A stretch of DNA of 64,000 nucleotides from NCBI RefSeq assembly GCF_030272615.1, contig NC_081408.1, positions 620,306,476 to 620,370,475 on the forward strand, read 5' to 3'. This document shows, in pieces, positions 32,352 to 43,707 of the stretch. The stretch comes from Cryptomeria japonica (taxonomy: Eukaryota > Streptophyta > Pinopsida > Cupressales > Cupressaceae). Position 1 is the first letter of the stretch. Each line of letters begins with the position of its first letter. Both the position numbers and the translations under genes were made by a program. The notes below the pieces were generated by a model, which made no database searches, was not told where the DNA came from, and saw only the letters and a list, made by a program, of their open reading frames with translations.

Positions 32352-33796
32352 TGTGTGTCGAAAAAGTGGTGCAAAGAAACAGAAATTTCAGTTTCTAGAC
32401 AAGTCCACACACCAATGGGACTCTTGGTGCAATTTATGGAGCTATATTGAAATATCTCAACTCCCCAAGGGACGTTCCATTGTTCTCTATCTCATAGGAT
32501 CCCTCAAGCCAATTCCTTTTCTCTCAGGTCACTGAGCAAAGTGACTTAGGAATGACAACTATGAGAACGAGGGATATTGATCAACTTAATATGAATGCAA
32601 TCCTAGTTGTCCATGATATTAAATCTAGTATGAGTTAAACTAGCATGAATATGATGATAAGATGAAAGATTAGTAAAATCTATCCTAACATGATATACTA
32701 GTTTAATATGAAAATGCTATGATAATAGAAATGCTTCTAAAAATTCTTATTTAAATGATTTCTATTCAAAGAGAGGCTAAATGCTTGATTTAAAATGATT
32801 TAGATTAGATGCTTAGTAAAATGTCTATAAGATTGATACTAAAGACTTGCATATGAAAATGAAAGAAGAAGGGCTCTATTTATAAGAAAAACAGGGCAAT
32901 GGTGGTCAAGATTGGATAATCTTAACAAGAGCCAGGATTGAAAGTTAATCAATCCATGTTTACAATTCTCACCAATGAAATGGTGACAATTGTCAGCATA
33001 AGACTACTTGAGAGGAGATGTAAGAAGCATTAAATGCTTGAGAAGACCCCATGTTTACCTTAGGAGGTAAGGGTTAAGGTTAGGTTAAGGTTATCCATTG
33101 GATAAAGCTTTTACCCAAAGGATAAACTCTTGTGCAAGGGTTAAAGAAATAACCATGGTCAAAGCAATGAATGCTTGATGAGACCCTTGGGTTAGATGAA
33201 GGTTGAGTTAGAGAGAAAGTCTCTAATCATGCAAGAGGGTTGATTTAACCATTAGTGGTTTGGAAGACTTTCAAGGTTAACTTGTTGAAGACATAAAGCC
33301 TTTAATGGTTTTCTCAGACTTTGAGGGTTTGAGAAGTGACTTCCCTTTTCTTAGGGATGTGACAATATTTAGGAGATGGATTAGGTTAAATTAGAAGTGA
33401 TTAGAAGAATCTAGAAGGGGTTTTAGGGAGGCAAGTGGGAGATGTAGGAGAATGCAAGTGGATGGAGGGGAATTTTTATTAAAATAAATTACTTTATTTC
33501 AACAAAAATAGATGCAACTTTCATAAATACAAGTAAGAGATTTAAATAAATAAATTAGATTTATTTACTTGCAATGAACAATTTAATTAAAAGGAGAGAA
33601 AGGGGAATTAATTAAATAAAGTAATTTATTTAATTAAAGGCTTAAGTGAACTTAATTAAATAAATTGAGTAATTCATTTAATTAAATAGATGAATGTGAA
33701 TAATTTAATTAAATAAAATTTAATTAAATGGAGGAATGAGGTTAAAATGAATATTAAATATTCACTTAGGAAAGTGGTCATTTTTATACGTCTACA
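32352..33796 (-). repeat. 5' LTR of element C (1,445 bp)
   Basis: On the minus strand it starts TGTAGACGTATAAAAATG and ends CGACACACA. A TATA-like TATAAATAGAG is at 32884-32874, a signature shared with H and I. It has ATTAAATAAAT-rich segments in U3. The partner LTR is not in the window. Confidence 0.82.
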
Positions 33797-34536
33797 GCAA
33801 TAACTAATATGCAAATATTCTCAATATGAAGTCTTAATGAACCTAGAGCAAAAACAACATGATAACAATATATTCTCCAGGATCCTTGATTAGGAGATGA
33901 GAGCTTGAATTTATAGAAAATTCAGAAAGAAACCAACGACCGAGATCGAATGATGATGAGCAATCAAGATTTTCCAAGAAGAAGCACATTCCAGGTGAAT
34001 TGATGTGATTGGCTATTTTTCTCAGTTTAAAAAATAAATAAAAATAAAAAACAAAAAACAAAAAACAAAAAACAAAAAACAAAAAACAAAAAACAAAAAC
34101 AAAAAAAACTGATTTATTCTCTATTTCATTCAATTTTGAGTTTTAATTGTTTTAATTGCTTTTTTGAGATTTTTCAATTTTTTAATTTGATTTTTAAGGT
34201 TATCTCCATTTGATTTCTTTTCTCAATTTTTAATTCTTTTTCCCAATTAATTCCTTTTTTGATAATTTAATGGCAAATTGATTTATTTAATTAAATATCT
34301 TAGGATATTTAATAAAATAAATAGGATAATTGTTTAAAAATGATTTACTTGAAATGATCAATTAATTAAATATTTATTTAATTAATTCAGAGTGATTAAT
34401 TTGTCATGTGACATTGATGATTTTAGAAATTAATTGTGTGCTCCAGATTAATTTTAATTGCCTTTGGTTAGGACCTTGGTGATGTTGTCGAGATTAGGGG
34501 GCCTATGGTTTAGATAACCATTTTTAGGGTATTACA
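33797..34536. other. Unassigned AT-rich region with (AAAAAAC)n microsatellite
   Basis: Outside C's LTR. Contains the microsatellite at 34046-34107 and TTAATTAAAT-rich sequence. It ends at 34536 in GGGTATTACA, whose reverse complement TGTAATACCC resembles an LTR start. With no PBS, clear PPT or TSD found, I do not call an element. Confidence 0.4.
34046..34107. repeat. (AAAAAAC)n simple repeat
   Basis: About eight units of a 7-base A6C motif. A simple-sequence tract, not a telomeric repeat. Confidence 0.9.
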
Positions 34537-36046
34537 GTATCTTTTATAATGAACCCTTTTATATTGTGGATGTGTTTATCCCTACTAAGGATCCCATCCC
34601 TCTTGCAGGAAAATGAATTCCTGATGAGGATCTCTTTCCTTCTTTTAGAAGAGTGTTTCTTTTATAAATTATCTCTCTTTGGTGTCCTTGTCTCCATGCT
34701 TGGGGGCAAGAATGATATTTAAATCTTCTATCTCTTTTTCTAATGATTCACCTTTCCTTTATTGATTTGCATTTTTCATTTGATGTTATTTTTGCATAGA
34801 ATATGTGTGCTCCTTGTTTAGGACCTATTCTCTATATGAAATGATACATCTTTCATGAACAATTTCTCCTTAGTGAAAGTGTGTTATCCTTGGCTAAGAA
34901 TCCACTTTTTCCTAAATATTGGAGAAGGTGTGTATTCTTATTTTCCTTCTCTTTTTATAGATGTTATCTTTATCAAAGATCCCCTCTATTCTCGAAGGTA
35001 AATGTCTTTGGATAATGATCTTTTTCTCATTTTATTCATCAAAAAGAATACTATATACTAATTCTATATTTTTCACTTAATCATTCACATCTTGTGTTAG
35101 AGAGCTCTAATTCTCGCACTCTTGGTTGTGTTGGAATCATGATTTAGATCTCTTTCTTACCAAATAATTCTCTATTAGTTTTGATCTTGTATCAGACCTA
35201 GTTGTGAGTATTTGTCATCAAATTCCTTCCCAATTTTATATGGTAAACATGATACCCTATTTCAACTCACCAATTAGCAAGCCAAAATAGGGGGCCTATA
35301 GCTACCCTTGAATTTCATCACTCTTAGTAATCATTTTAGGTAAATTTGTGATTTCAACTAACAATGTGGTTTTGTATGATGTGGCTCCTAATGTTGTACT
35401 GCAGATACCACTGGGGGCTTCGTTTGACATTTATGGACATACCCTTTTTCCCGTGAATGTTTACTTTTATGTACTTTAGCTTGTATATGCACGTAGTGTC
35501 ATATGACCACTAAAGTGGGGGCTAAATGTAACATCATAAATTATACACCCTTAATTAGGGTTGTACAATTCCACGCTTAGGTTAGCACCCACCTTAGTGT
35601 GTCTCATTTGAATTTTGCATTTTCAAGATTCCTTTATGCATTTAATTATTAATTTAATTAAATCTAAGCTCCTCTCTCAACAATTCACATATTATAAAAT
35701 TGGGCCCTTAACCCTAAGTGCTCCTCTTTTTATTTATTTTCTTTAATTAATTAATTAATCCTGATAAAGTCCTATTTCTCATCATTAAGGCTCATTTTCG
35801 CACATCTAAACACCTTGGATTGATGCACTAAGATGGATTTGACTTTGTAATCATGATATCTTGCATCCCTAGAAATCTGGAAAAAATTCGGCTAGACCAA
35901 AGCGACCGCCACATCGGCCCTGACCTTTTCTCCTTGAATTTTGGGATCTTAATTTGACGGTATTATAATGTTAAAATCTTGCTTTGTGTTAAATTTCATC
36001 AAATATAGGTTGTCTTATGATCAAAATTAAAGTTATGGTTTCATAT
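34537..36046 (+). mobile_element. Element L: 3' end of a plus-strand LTR retrotransposon
   Basis: 34537-35511 is non-coding with loosely repeated CTAAGGATCC/CAAAGATCCC segments. PPT AAAGTGGGGGCTAAA (35512-35526) and an LTR start TGTAACATCATAAATTATAC at 35527 follow. The LTR runs 520 bp to 36046, where the LTR of H begins. Pol is outside the window or lost. The PPT almost matches element B's, hinting at a shared lineage. Confidence 0.6.
35512..35526 (+). other. Polypurine tract of element L
   Basis: AAAGTGGGGGCTAAA, directly before the LTR start TGTAACATC. Confidence 0.75.
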
Positions 36047-36687
36047 TGTAGACACCTAAAACTTGCACAACTAATTAAATGAATTATATTCATTTAATCA
36101 TCTTTTATTTGTCTATTAATTAGACCAAGGTTTAATTAATATCCTTATTCTTCCAATTAGCCTATTAATCAAATTAAAGATTTGATTAAAATCCTTTTCT
36201 TCTAGCCTAACCTATTAATTAAACTAAGGTTTTATTAAGTACCCTTTAACCATTTAATTGAATAAATCTTATTTATTTAATTAAAGCCCCCTTTTTCCTT
36301 TTAATTGAATTTACATTTGATTAAAATCCCTTTGCATTTACATAATTAATTATTTATTTATGAATAGTCCCCCCACTTGCAAAATCCTACAAATGCAAGT
36401 TGCACCCGTTTTGGCTAAAATAAATCTTTTATTTTATCTAAAAATGCCTATTTCCCTCCACTTGCATTCTCCTACATTTTCCATTAGCATGCTAATATTC
36501 TTCTAGAACCCCTCTAATCCCTCATTAACTATCCTAATTCCTCTAATCATGTTAGATCCCTAAATTTGGGGGAGTCCCTTCTCTAGATTTGGGGAAAGTC
36601 TTTAAAATGTGTTGAAGACTCTACCTTCTTCAAAAATGTAACTTGTTGAGTCTTCCAAACTTGTAAGGTTATCTAAATTTTAACAAG

Positions 36688-37490
36688 TGATGCAGGAGCA
36701 TCCCCGATTCACAATAATCTTGCATCAACCAAAAACATTTTTCCTTTCTATTTTTTTTTTGTTTTTCGTTTCAATTTTCCTTTCTGTGTGCTCCGTTTTT
36801 GGCTCACTGAATCCTGTGGAGTTGGATTCTACTTGTTAGACTTGATCATCTTTCTTGCTTTCAGACTGCATTGCATTTGGATCACTTTCTAGCAAGATAT
36901 CGCTACCGGTTTCCATGACAGTTTCTTGTTACAGGTTATTCCTTCGTTACTGATTGCTTGAGACCTATTCTGGTGATCTACCAGAACCCATTTTGAAGCT
37001 TGCGGAGACTTGGGTCTTGATTTCAATGTTCCTTGGCATGTGGCCAACCTTTTCCCATGATCTATGTTTCATCCTTTGGATTTTCTGGAGGAATCTCTTG
37101 GCGGAGGCTAACCTTGTTTATTTTGCATGTTAGGTCTTATTCTTCGGGCTTTGATCCCTTTTGGGCTGGCGGAATCCTTTGGATCGATATATATATTTGT
37201 AATCATGCTAGAATGTAATCAATTAGAATCAATCAGAGTATCAAATAGATAGACTGTTCCTAGAAGATAGATCTTTTGATTCAAGGTCCCAGTTGTGACC
37301 TATTCTATCAGGCATGTGTGTCGGTATGTTGTATCCCAATTGTTATTGGTTGGGTGTAATCAAACTTCATGCAATAAAACTATATGTTTTGCATTGCCTC
37401 CATCATATCTGTGTGTTTCCATTGTTTTTATTATTTCTGACCGGACCGGATTGATCTCTTTGAGGTCCCTCCTCAGCGGTGACTACTTCA
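36688..37490 (+). repeat. 5' LTR of element G (803 bp)
   Basis: Starts TGATGCAGGAGCATCCCC and ends GACTACTTCA. Collinear with 42185-42978. Confidence 0.9.
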
Positions 37491-37492
37491 AG

Positions 37493-37504
37493 TGGTATCA
37501 GAGT
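37493..37504 (+). other. Primer-binding site of element G (initiator-Met type)
   Basis: TGGTATCAGAGT, two bases after the LTR. One mismatch from the initiator tRNA-Met PBS core TGGTATCAGAGC. Confidence 0.82.
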
Positions 37505-37597
37505 GAAGTCGTTCGAGAGGTTGTGTGTCCTGAATTTTTGTTGTAGGGTGGCGGATTGCAGATCCGACCTGTAATTGCAAAGAACTAGTGTGAATTG

Positions 37598-38760
37598 ATG
37601 GCATGAAGAGGAACTAGGAATGGTGGAGCACATGGGAATGCAAACCCTAGTGTGATGGAGATGATGCAAGGAATAGCAGACCGGTTAGAAGCCGTGGAGA
37701 CAGCCCAAAGAAGAAGCTGACATATTGAAGATGTAAGTGAAGATGAAGGAGAAGAAGCCCGGATAGAAAAAGTAAACCTACTGGTAGTTGATCCGTATGA
37801 AGAAATTTTTTTAAGGGTTTTGAGTAGGGAAAACACTAAACCTCATTTTACCCCACTTGAATATGATGGGAAGTTATATTCAGATGAATTTTATGGATTG
37901 GATCTCAGAGATGGAGAAGTATTTCGATTTTGAAAACATTGTAGAAGAGAGGAAGGTGAAATATGCCTATATCCGGTTGAAAGGTCATGCATCTCTTTGG
38001 TGGGAGCATTTGCAAGTTGATAGATAAAGAAGAGATAAAGAAAAAATTAAGACATGGGATTGGATGATTGCTAGGTTTAAATCAAAGTTTGTGCCGGCGA
38101 ATTATCAAGTAGATTTATTCTGAAAGTTGAAGAATCTACGACAGAAGGAATCTAGTGTGAAGGAGTATACCGGAGCATTTTACAAGTTGATTATCAGATC
38201 CATACATGTTGATGATGAAGTTGAAAAAATTGAAAGATATTTGAATGGATTGTAGATGTCTATACAAGATGAACTCAGTATGATCAAATTGGAGAGTGTT
38301 GAAGAGTCTTACCAGTATGCACTAAAGGTTGAAGAGAAATTGAACAAAAGACATGAGAAAAGATAGAGAGGTAGAGGTGGAAGGTTTACCAGAGGAATAT
38401 TTCAAGGAAGAGGATATATTGGAGGAAGAGGAACCAGTACAGATCATAAAAAGGACAAGGAAGTGAACAAAGAAGGGAATTTATACCGAAAGGATGATAG
38501 AAAGTTCTACCAGAGGAGAGAACCGGATGGTTACCGGAATGAAAACTTTGGAAGACAAGATAAGAGGACATTTAGAGGAAATTTCTTTAAGTGTCGGGGA
38601 GAAGGATACCGTGCATTTGAGTGTAAGAAGATAGAGGCTACCGAAAGAGCGGTAGTGGTGGAAGAAAACCCCACCCGATCAAACAATAAACCGGAAGATG
38701 GAGAACTATTGATGATGAGGAGAGCTTTGTGTCATACCAAAGGAGATGAGGAACTCTTGT
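37598..38760 (+). pseudogene. gag: Gag of element G
   Basis: Starts M-A-x-R-G-T-R-N-G-G with a stop at codon 3 (TGA, probably from CGA). The frame shifts near 37880 into the capsid core (W-I-S-E-M-E-K-Y-F, L-K-G-H-A-S-L-W-W, F-V-P-A-N-Y). An Arg/Gly-rich stretch (about 38370-38450) follows, then a degenerate knuckle at about 38588-38630 (F-F-K-C-R-G-E-G-Y-R-A-F-E-C) where the first Cys and the His are lost. Several further stops. Gag would assemble particles, but this copy is dead. Confidence 0.82.
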
Positions 38761-39146
38761 AGAGGAAGAATCTGTTCAAAACCAGATGTAAGGTATCTAG
38801 TAAGTGCTATAAAGTTTTCATTAATAGTGGTAGTTCAGATAATCTTGTTTCAGAAGAGATGGTGAATAAGTTGAAATTAGAGAGATTGAAAGACCCTAAA
38901 CCTTATCAAATAGCATGGATTCGGGATGAACATAAGTTGTTAGTAAGTGAATAGTGTTTGGTGAAACTGAAAATTGGGAATTATCATGATGAAGTTTTGT
39001 GTGATATTATGCCTATGGATATTTGTCATCTTTAGTTGGGTAGACCTTGGCAGTTTGATAGACAGGAAATACATGGTGGGAGGAAGAATACATACACTAT
39101 TGTGGCCAATGGGATGAACCAAACCTTGTTACCTTAGGAGGAACCT
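38761..39146 (+). pseudogene. pol: Aspartic protease of element G, active-site Asp replaced
   Basis: Active-site segment K-V-F-I-N-S-G-S-S-D-N-L-V at about 38812-38850. The family has D-S-G, and the codon is AAT (Asn) instead of GAT. A later strand reads L-x-L-G-R-P-W-Q-F near 39035-39060. In-frame stops lie near 38761, 38952, 39034 and 39136. Inactive on two grounds. Confidence 0.78.
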
Positions 39147-40103
39147 TTGAAGAATGAAGTTTGTACAAATGCCAAAATATTTTTAGTAGATGGAAGGAAA
39201 CTCATGGATGGACTGAGACATGAGAATGTGTGTTTTGCCTTAATTCCTAAGAAGATTGACAGATCAAAACCAGAAGAAGAGCACCCGGAAGAGATAAGAT
39301 ATTTGCCGACAGAATATGAGGACATCATTTTAGATAATGTACCTAATGGATTGCCACCTATTAGAAGTATTAGTCATTACATGGACTTGGTTCCTAGAGT
39401 TGGTTTGCCTAACAAAGTTTCACATCGGTTGACACCGACAGAGAATGAAGAACTGAATAAGCAAGTGCAGGGGTTGTTGAATAAAGGTTTGATCAGGGAG
39501 AGTCTTAGCGCTTGTGCAGTACTAGCAGTATTAGCACCTAAGAAGAATGGATAATGGAGGATGTGTACCGCTTCAAGAGCAATAAACAAGATCACAATGA
39601 AATACCAGGCTCCTTTGCCTAAGATGGATGACATAATGGACTGTTTGAGTGGAGCAAAATACTTTACAAAGATAGATTTGAAGAGTGGATATCATCAGAT
39701 TAGGATCAGAGAAGGTGATGAGTGGAAGACAACATTTAAGACAAACAAAGGACTATATTAATGGTTGGTGATGCCTTTGTGATTGACTAATGCACCAAGT
39801 ACTTTCATGAGGCTGATGAATGAGGTACTGAAGAAATTCTTGGTTAAGTTTGTTATTGTGTATTTGGATGACATTCTGATTTTCAATAAAACAAAAGAGG
39901 CGCATTTGTTGCAGTTAAGACAAGTTTTACAAAGGTTGAGAGAAGAAAAATTGTTGATCAATATCAAGAAGTGTACTTTTATGAAGGATGAGTTAGTCTA
40001 TTTAGGATTTGTGATATCTAAGGATGGTTTGAAGATAGACCAGACCCTGAGAAAGTTAAATCCATTGTTGAGTGACCTACACCGGAAAGCATTGGGGAGG
40101 TAA
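39147..40103 (+). pseudogene. pol: Reverse transcriptase of element G
   Basis: Gypsy RT in order: L-P-P-I-R-x-I-x-H-x-M-D-L, L-T-P-x-E-x-E-E-L, K-K-N-G-x-W-R-M-C, [12 protein letters not shown], then the catalytic Y-L-D-D at 39861-39872 and K-C-x-F. In-frame stops at about 39552, 39759 and 39780 break it, and the frame shifts near 40050. The palm catalytic Asp pair remains encoded. Confidence 0.9.
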
Positions 40104-40159
40104 GATCATTTCATGGATTGGTGAGTTTTTATTGGAAGTTTATTAGAAATTTCAGTTAA

Positions 40160-40660
40160 GTTTGGAACCCTATGACTAAGACCATGAGAGGAGATCAAAA
40201 GGAATTAAAGTGGACCACCAAAGCAAAAAACAAAATTGAATTGTTGAAGCAAAAAGTGACTGAGCAACCTATGTTAGCTTTACCGGATTTTAATAAAGTA
40301 TTTCAAGTGGATTGTGAAGCAAGTGGAACAGCAATAGGAGCACTCTTGAGTCAAGAAGGGGGAGAAGTACCCTATTTTAGTGAGAAATTGAATGATGCCT
40401 AGAATAGATATTCAGTGTATGATCAGGAATTTTATGCCATAATTCAAGCCTTGAAGAAATGGAGACACTGCTTGTTGCCTAAGGAGTTTGTGTTGTAAAC
40501 AGATCATCAAGCTTTGCACTATTTGAATAATCAAAGTAAGTTGAATCAGAGACATATGAGATGGGTAGAATTCTTGCAGAGTTATACCTTTGTGTTGAAG
40601 CATAGAAGTAGGAAATCTAACAAAGTTGTTGATGCATTGAGTAGGAGAAGGAATTTGCTG
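40160..40660 (+). pseudogene. pol: RNase H of element G
   Basis: F-Q-V-D-C-E-A-S-G-T-A-I-G-A-L-L near 40305-40350 (first catalytic Asp kept), Y-S-V-Y-D-Q-E-F-Y-A-I (Glu kept), T-D-H-Q-A-L-x-Y near 40500, and A-L-S-R-R at the end. Stops near 40400 and 40496. Confidence 0.85.
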
Positions 40661-40828
40661 ACAGAGATGAGAGTGATAGTATTAGGTTTTGAAGATTTGA
40701 AGACCTTGTGTGATGAAGACTTGGATTTTGTAGAACCTTGGAAAGCATGTAGAGAACTGGTTATGGTTGATAGGAGCAAATGGCTGGATTATTTAATTCA
40801 GCATAGGATGTTATTCAGGGGAGTTTAG

Positions 40829-41780
40829 TTGTGCATACCTGAGAGTTCCATGAGAGAGAACCTAATAAAAGAGAAACATAGTGGAGGACTTGCTGGACAT
40901 TTTGGCATTGACAAAATAGTTGCATTGGTGAGTGAGCGATACTTTTGGCCCCATATTCATAAGGATGTTAAGAGATATGTGCAGAGTTGTAGACTTTGTC
41001 AAGTTACAAAAGGTAGTAGTCAAAATGTGGGATTGTATAAACCTTTGACAGTACCGATAAGACCTTGGGAGGATATAAGCATGGATTTTGTACTTGGATT
41101 GCCTAAGACACTGAGAGGGAATGATTCTATATTTGTGGTAGTGGATATATTTTTGAAGATGGCTCGTTTCATACCTTGTAAGAAGACATCAAATGCATTA
41201 CATGTAGCTGACATATTTTTCAAGGAAGTGGTGAGATTGCATGGATTACCTAAGATCATAGTTTCAGAAAAAGACACTAAGTTTGTTGGCTTTGGAGAAC
41301 ACTTTAGAAGAAGATGAAGACAGATTTGAAGTTTAGTTCTACTTTTCATCCATAGACTGATGGACAGATTGAAGTTGTTAACCGGAATTTGTGAAATTTG
41401 TTGAGATGTTTAGTGGGAGATAAAACCGGAAGTTGGGATTTGATCCTTGCACAAGAAGAGTTTGCCTAGAACAATTCAATGAATAGAAGTACTGGAAAAA
41501 CACCTTTTGAGATTGTTGTTGGATTGCATCCTAGAGGAATATCAAAATTGAGAGACGTTAGCAATGAAGACCGAAAGAGTTTAGAAGAAGAAGATTTTGT
41601 AGGTCACATGGTAGCACTGCATATTCAGGTTAAACAACATTTGGAAGATATGAACATCAAATATAAGGAGAAGGCAGATGAGAAGAGGAGACATAAGGAA
41701 TTTGAAGTTGGCGATGAAGTAATGGTATATCTGAGAAAAGAGAGATTCCTGGTTGGACCTTATAATAAGTTGTAGATGAA
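40829..41780 (+). pseudogene. pol: Integrase of element G
   Basis: HHCC zinc region (H-S-G-G-L-A-G-H-F-G, C-R-L-C-Q-V-T-K) at about 40876-41015. The catalytic core has M-D-F-V-L-G-L-P and V-S-E-K-D-T-K-F near 41260-41285 (D-R-D is usual, with Asp at the second position kept). The core continues past a frame change near 41310 and further stops (about 41352, 41391 and 41466). A C-terminal region follows (F-E-V-G-D-E-V-M-V-Y-L) at 41700-41735, as in other gypsy integrases. Confidence 0.87.
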
Positions 41781-41969
41781 GGAGTTTGGACACTATAAGA
41801 TTTTGAGGAAGTTCAATTCTTGAAATGCATATGAAGTGGAGCTACCAGATAGTCTAAGTATTTCACCTATATTCAACATTGCAGAACTTCATGAGTACCA
41901 TGAACTAGAATTTGGTGAGGAAAGTGTTGCAGACCTTGAGAAACAATTTCCCTGGAAGGAACCAAACAA

Positions 41970-42152
41970 TTGCCCCCAAAGGAACTAGATCAGATTGAAG
42001 AGATTTTTGATAGTAGGATTGGGCGTAGTACCCAGAACAATCAGTACAAAGAATATCCTATGAAGTGGAAGGGCAGACCATTTGAAGATTCATCTTGGAT
42101 TTCACAGGCAGAGCTAGATCGCCTTGGTTTCCCTCTGACCCCTACAAATTGA
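41970..42152 (+). pseudogene. Chromodomain of element G integrase
   Basis: I-E-E-I-F-D-S-R-I-G near 41994 followed by Y-P-M-K-W-K-G-R-P-F-E-D-S-S-W near 42057-42100. This is the chromodomain pattern (aromatic cage and W-K-G) at the end of chromovirus integrases, thought to direct integration to marked chromatin. It ends TGA at 42150, 33 bp before the 3' LTR, so the PPT must lie in that gap but is not obvious. Confidence 0.82.
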
Positions 42153-42184
42153 GAGGCTCACTTTTTCATTATCCTCGGATGTCT

Positions 42185-42978
42185 GATGCAGGAGCATCCC
42201 CGGTTCACAACAATCTTGCATCAACCAAAAACATTTTTCCATTTCGTTTTATTTTTTGTTTTCCATTTCAGTTTTCCTTTCTATGTATCTTGTTATTGGC
42301 TCACTGGATCCTGTGGAGTTGGATTATACTTGTTAGACTTGATCCTCTTTCTTTCTTTCAGACTGCATCGCATTTGGATCACTTTCCGGCAAGATATCGC
42401 TACCAGTTTGCATGACAGTTTCTTGTTACTGGTTGTTCCTTTGTTACAGGTTGCCCTAGACCTATTTTGGTGATCTACCCGAACCCATTCCGAAGCTTGC
42501 AAATCCTTGGGTGTTGATTTCAATGTTCCTTGGTGTGTGGCCGACCTTTTCTAGTGATCTATGTTTCATCCTTTCGGTTTTCTGGGGAAATCCCTTGGCG
42601 AAGGCCAACCTTGTTTGTTTTGCACGTTAGGTCTTGTTCTTCAAGTTTTGATCCATTTTGGGCCGACTGAATCCTTTGGATCGATATATATAGTTTTATA
42701 ATCATGATCTAGAATGTAATCAATTAAAATCAGTTAGAGTATCAAACAGATAGACTGTGCCTAGAAGATAGATATTTTGATTCAAGGTCCCAGTTGTGAC
42801 CTATTCTACTAGGCTTGTGTGTCGGTATCTTGTAACCCGGTTGTTACCGGTTGGGTGTAATCAAACTTCGTGCAATAAAACTATCTGTTCTACATTGCCT
42901 CCATCATATTTGTGTGTTTCTATTATGTTTACTATTGTTGACTCTCTTTGAGGTCCCTCCTCACCGGTGATTGCTTCA
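42185..42978 (+). repeat. 3' LTR of element G (794 bp)
   Basis: Starts TGATGCAGGAGCATCCCC and ends GATTGCTTCA. Scattered substitutions relative to the left copy. Confidence 0.9.
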
Positions 42979-43047
42979 ACAAATTAACTTCCAAAGACTT
43001 CAAAGAGCATTTAATTCCTCTTACAAGACATCATCCTATCCCATGAT

Positions 43048-43052
43048 GGTTG
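43048..43052. repeat. Target-site duplication GGTTG of the TRIM (left)
   Basis: Identical to 43419-43423. Confidence 0.88.
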
Positions 43053-43188
43053 TGTTGACTTGGTCAGCACCTCCTTCGAGATTCATGACATGTGCTTCCT
43101 CCCACCTACCATGGATCCTTGTCTTTGGTTGCTCTCTCGTTTGTTGATAGCTTGATATTTTGGAGTAACGGTAGCGGTGATTCCAACA
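43053..43188 (+). repeat. 5' LTR of the TRIM (136 bp)
   Basis: TGTTGACTTGG...GTGATTCCAACA. Confidence 0.88.
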
Positions 43189-43189
43189 A

Positions 43190-43202
43190 TTGGTATCAAA
43201 GC
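43190..43202 (+). other. Primer-binding site of the TRIM
   Basis: TTGGTATCAAAGC, one base from the initiator-Met PBS TTGGTATCAGAGC, starting two bases after the LTR. Confidence 0.82.
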
Positions 43203-43282
43203 GTTGGGATATGGTTTTGAATCCCAGGAGGCCTCCTTCAGTCCATCGATGTGGAACCCTCAGTCAGTGTTGATGGGGAGAT

Positions 43283-43418
43283 TTTTGACTTGGTTAGTAC
43301 CTCCTTCAAAATTTGCAATATGTACTTCCTCCCACCTCCTATGGATCCTTGTCTCTAGGCTCTCTCCCATTTGTTGATAGCTCGATCTTTTCACATAACA
43401 GCAGTGGTGATTCCAATA
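43283..43418 (+). repeat. 3' LTR of the TRIM (136 bp)
   Basis: TTTTGACTTGG...GTGATTCCAATA. Terminal dinucleotides are mutated relative to the left copy, but the length is identical. Confidence 0.88.
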
Positions 43419-43423
43419 GGTTG
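43419..43423. repeat. Target-site duplication GGTTG of the TRIM (right)
   Basis: Partner of 43048-43052. Confidence 0.88.
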
Positions 43424-43696
43424 TCCCTTTGGCCATCCCTAAACTTTGCACAAGAGTTTACCTCTTGGACAATAACATGCTCCCTTGGATAATAGCATTA
43501 TCCAATTATGTAATCTCTTGAGGTTATCCCTAATGCTTACTTAGCATCTAATGCTTGCTTAGAATCCTCTCAAGCCATCTCAAGGTGACATTTGTCAACT
43601 TGGTATTGGATTGAATCCCCCTCATGGATTGATAACTTTCAATCCTGGCCCTTATTAAGATTGCTCAATCTTGGCCATCCATTTCTCTATTTTCTC

Positions 43697-43707
43697 TATA
43701 AATAGAG
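43697..43707 (+). promoter_or_regulatory. TATA box of element H
   Basis: TATAAATAGAG followed by CCC, the same string as in the LTRs of C (32884-32874) and I (46296-46306). Confidence 0.7.

Larger units (their letters stand above)
9651..33796 (-). mobile_element. Element C: decayed Tat-like Ty3/gypsy, with D nested in its leader
   Basis: Minus strand. The 5' LTR is 32352-33796 and the PBS 32330-32347. The leader is 29791-32329, continuing past D as 14661-15252. Then come gag (14660-13344), knuckle and protease (13280-11765), a linker and RT (10516-9651). RNase H, integrase and the 3' LTR are missing: the RT frame runs into unrelated sequence just after the N-P-P-V-L-V-P-P motif near 9651. 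Numerous frameshifts split the coding region. Gag, protease and RT resemble the Tat branch of gypsy. D removed, about 9.6 kb remain. Confidence 0.85.
36688..42978 (+). mobile_element. Element G: chromovirus (Ty3/gypsy with chromodomain), complete but decayed
   Basis: LTRs 36688-37490 and 42185-42978, PBS just after 37490, then gag, protease, RT, RNase H, integrase and a chromodomain in the usual chromovirus order. 6,291 bp. Flanks ACAAG (36683-36687) and ACAAA (42979-42983) look like a TSD with one change. The LTRs differ at roughly one base in ten by eye, and the coding region has many stops, so G is old. It sits inside the LTR of H. Confidence 0.92.
43053..43418 (+). mobile_element. TRIM: miniature LTR element, 366 bp
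   Basis: Two 136-bp LTRs (43053-43188 and 43283-43418) around a 94-bp interior with an initiator-Met-like PBS (TTGGTATCAAAGC, 43190-43202) and a purine tract (GATGGGGAGAT, 43272-43282). TSD GGTTG at 43048-43052 and 43419-43423 is exact. LTRs are about 80% identical by eye, so it is old. It has no coding capacity, fits the TRIM class and lies in the LTR of H. Confidence 0.88.

Noticed and set aside
34046-34107. (AAAAAAC)n as a telomeric repeat
   Set aside because: The plant telomere unit is TTTAGGG. This is a simple A-rich microsatellite.
33843-34133. Phe-rich 96-codon minus frame
   Set aside because: It is the translation of the A6C microsatellite.
34500-34536. GGGTATTACA as the end of a separate LTR element
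   Set aside because: No PBS follows, no PPT is convincing on the other strand and no TSD was found. Left unassigned.
43053-43188. TRIM as a Cassandra element with 5S rRNA promoter
   Set aside because: No 5S-like A box or C box sequence is recognisable in its LTRs.
43177-43377. 66-codon frame across the TRIM
   Set aside because: It crosses an LTR and the PBS of a non-coding miniature element.
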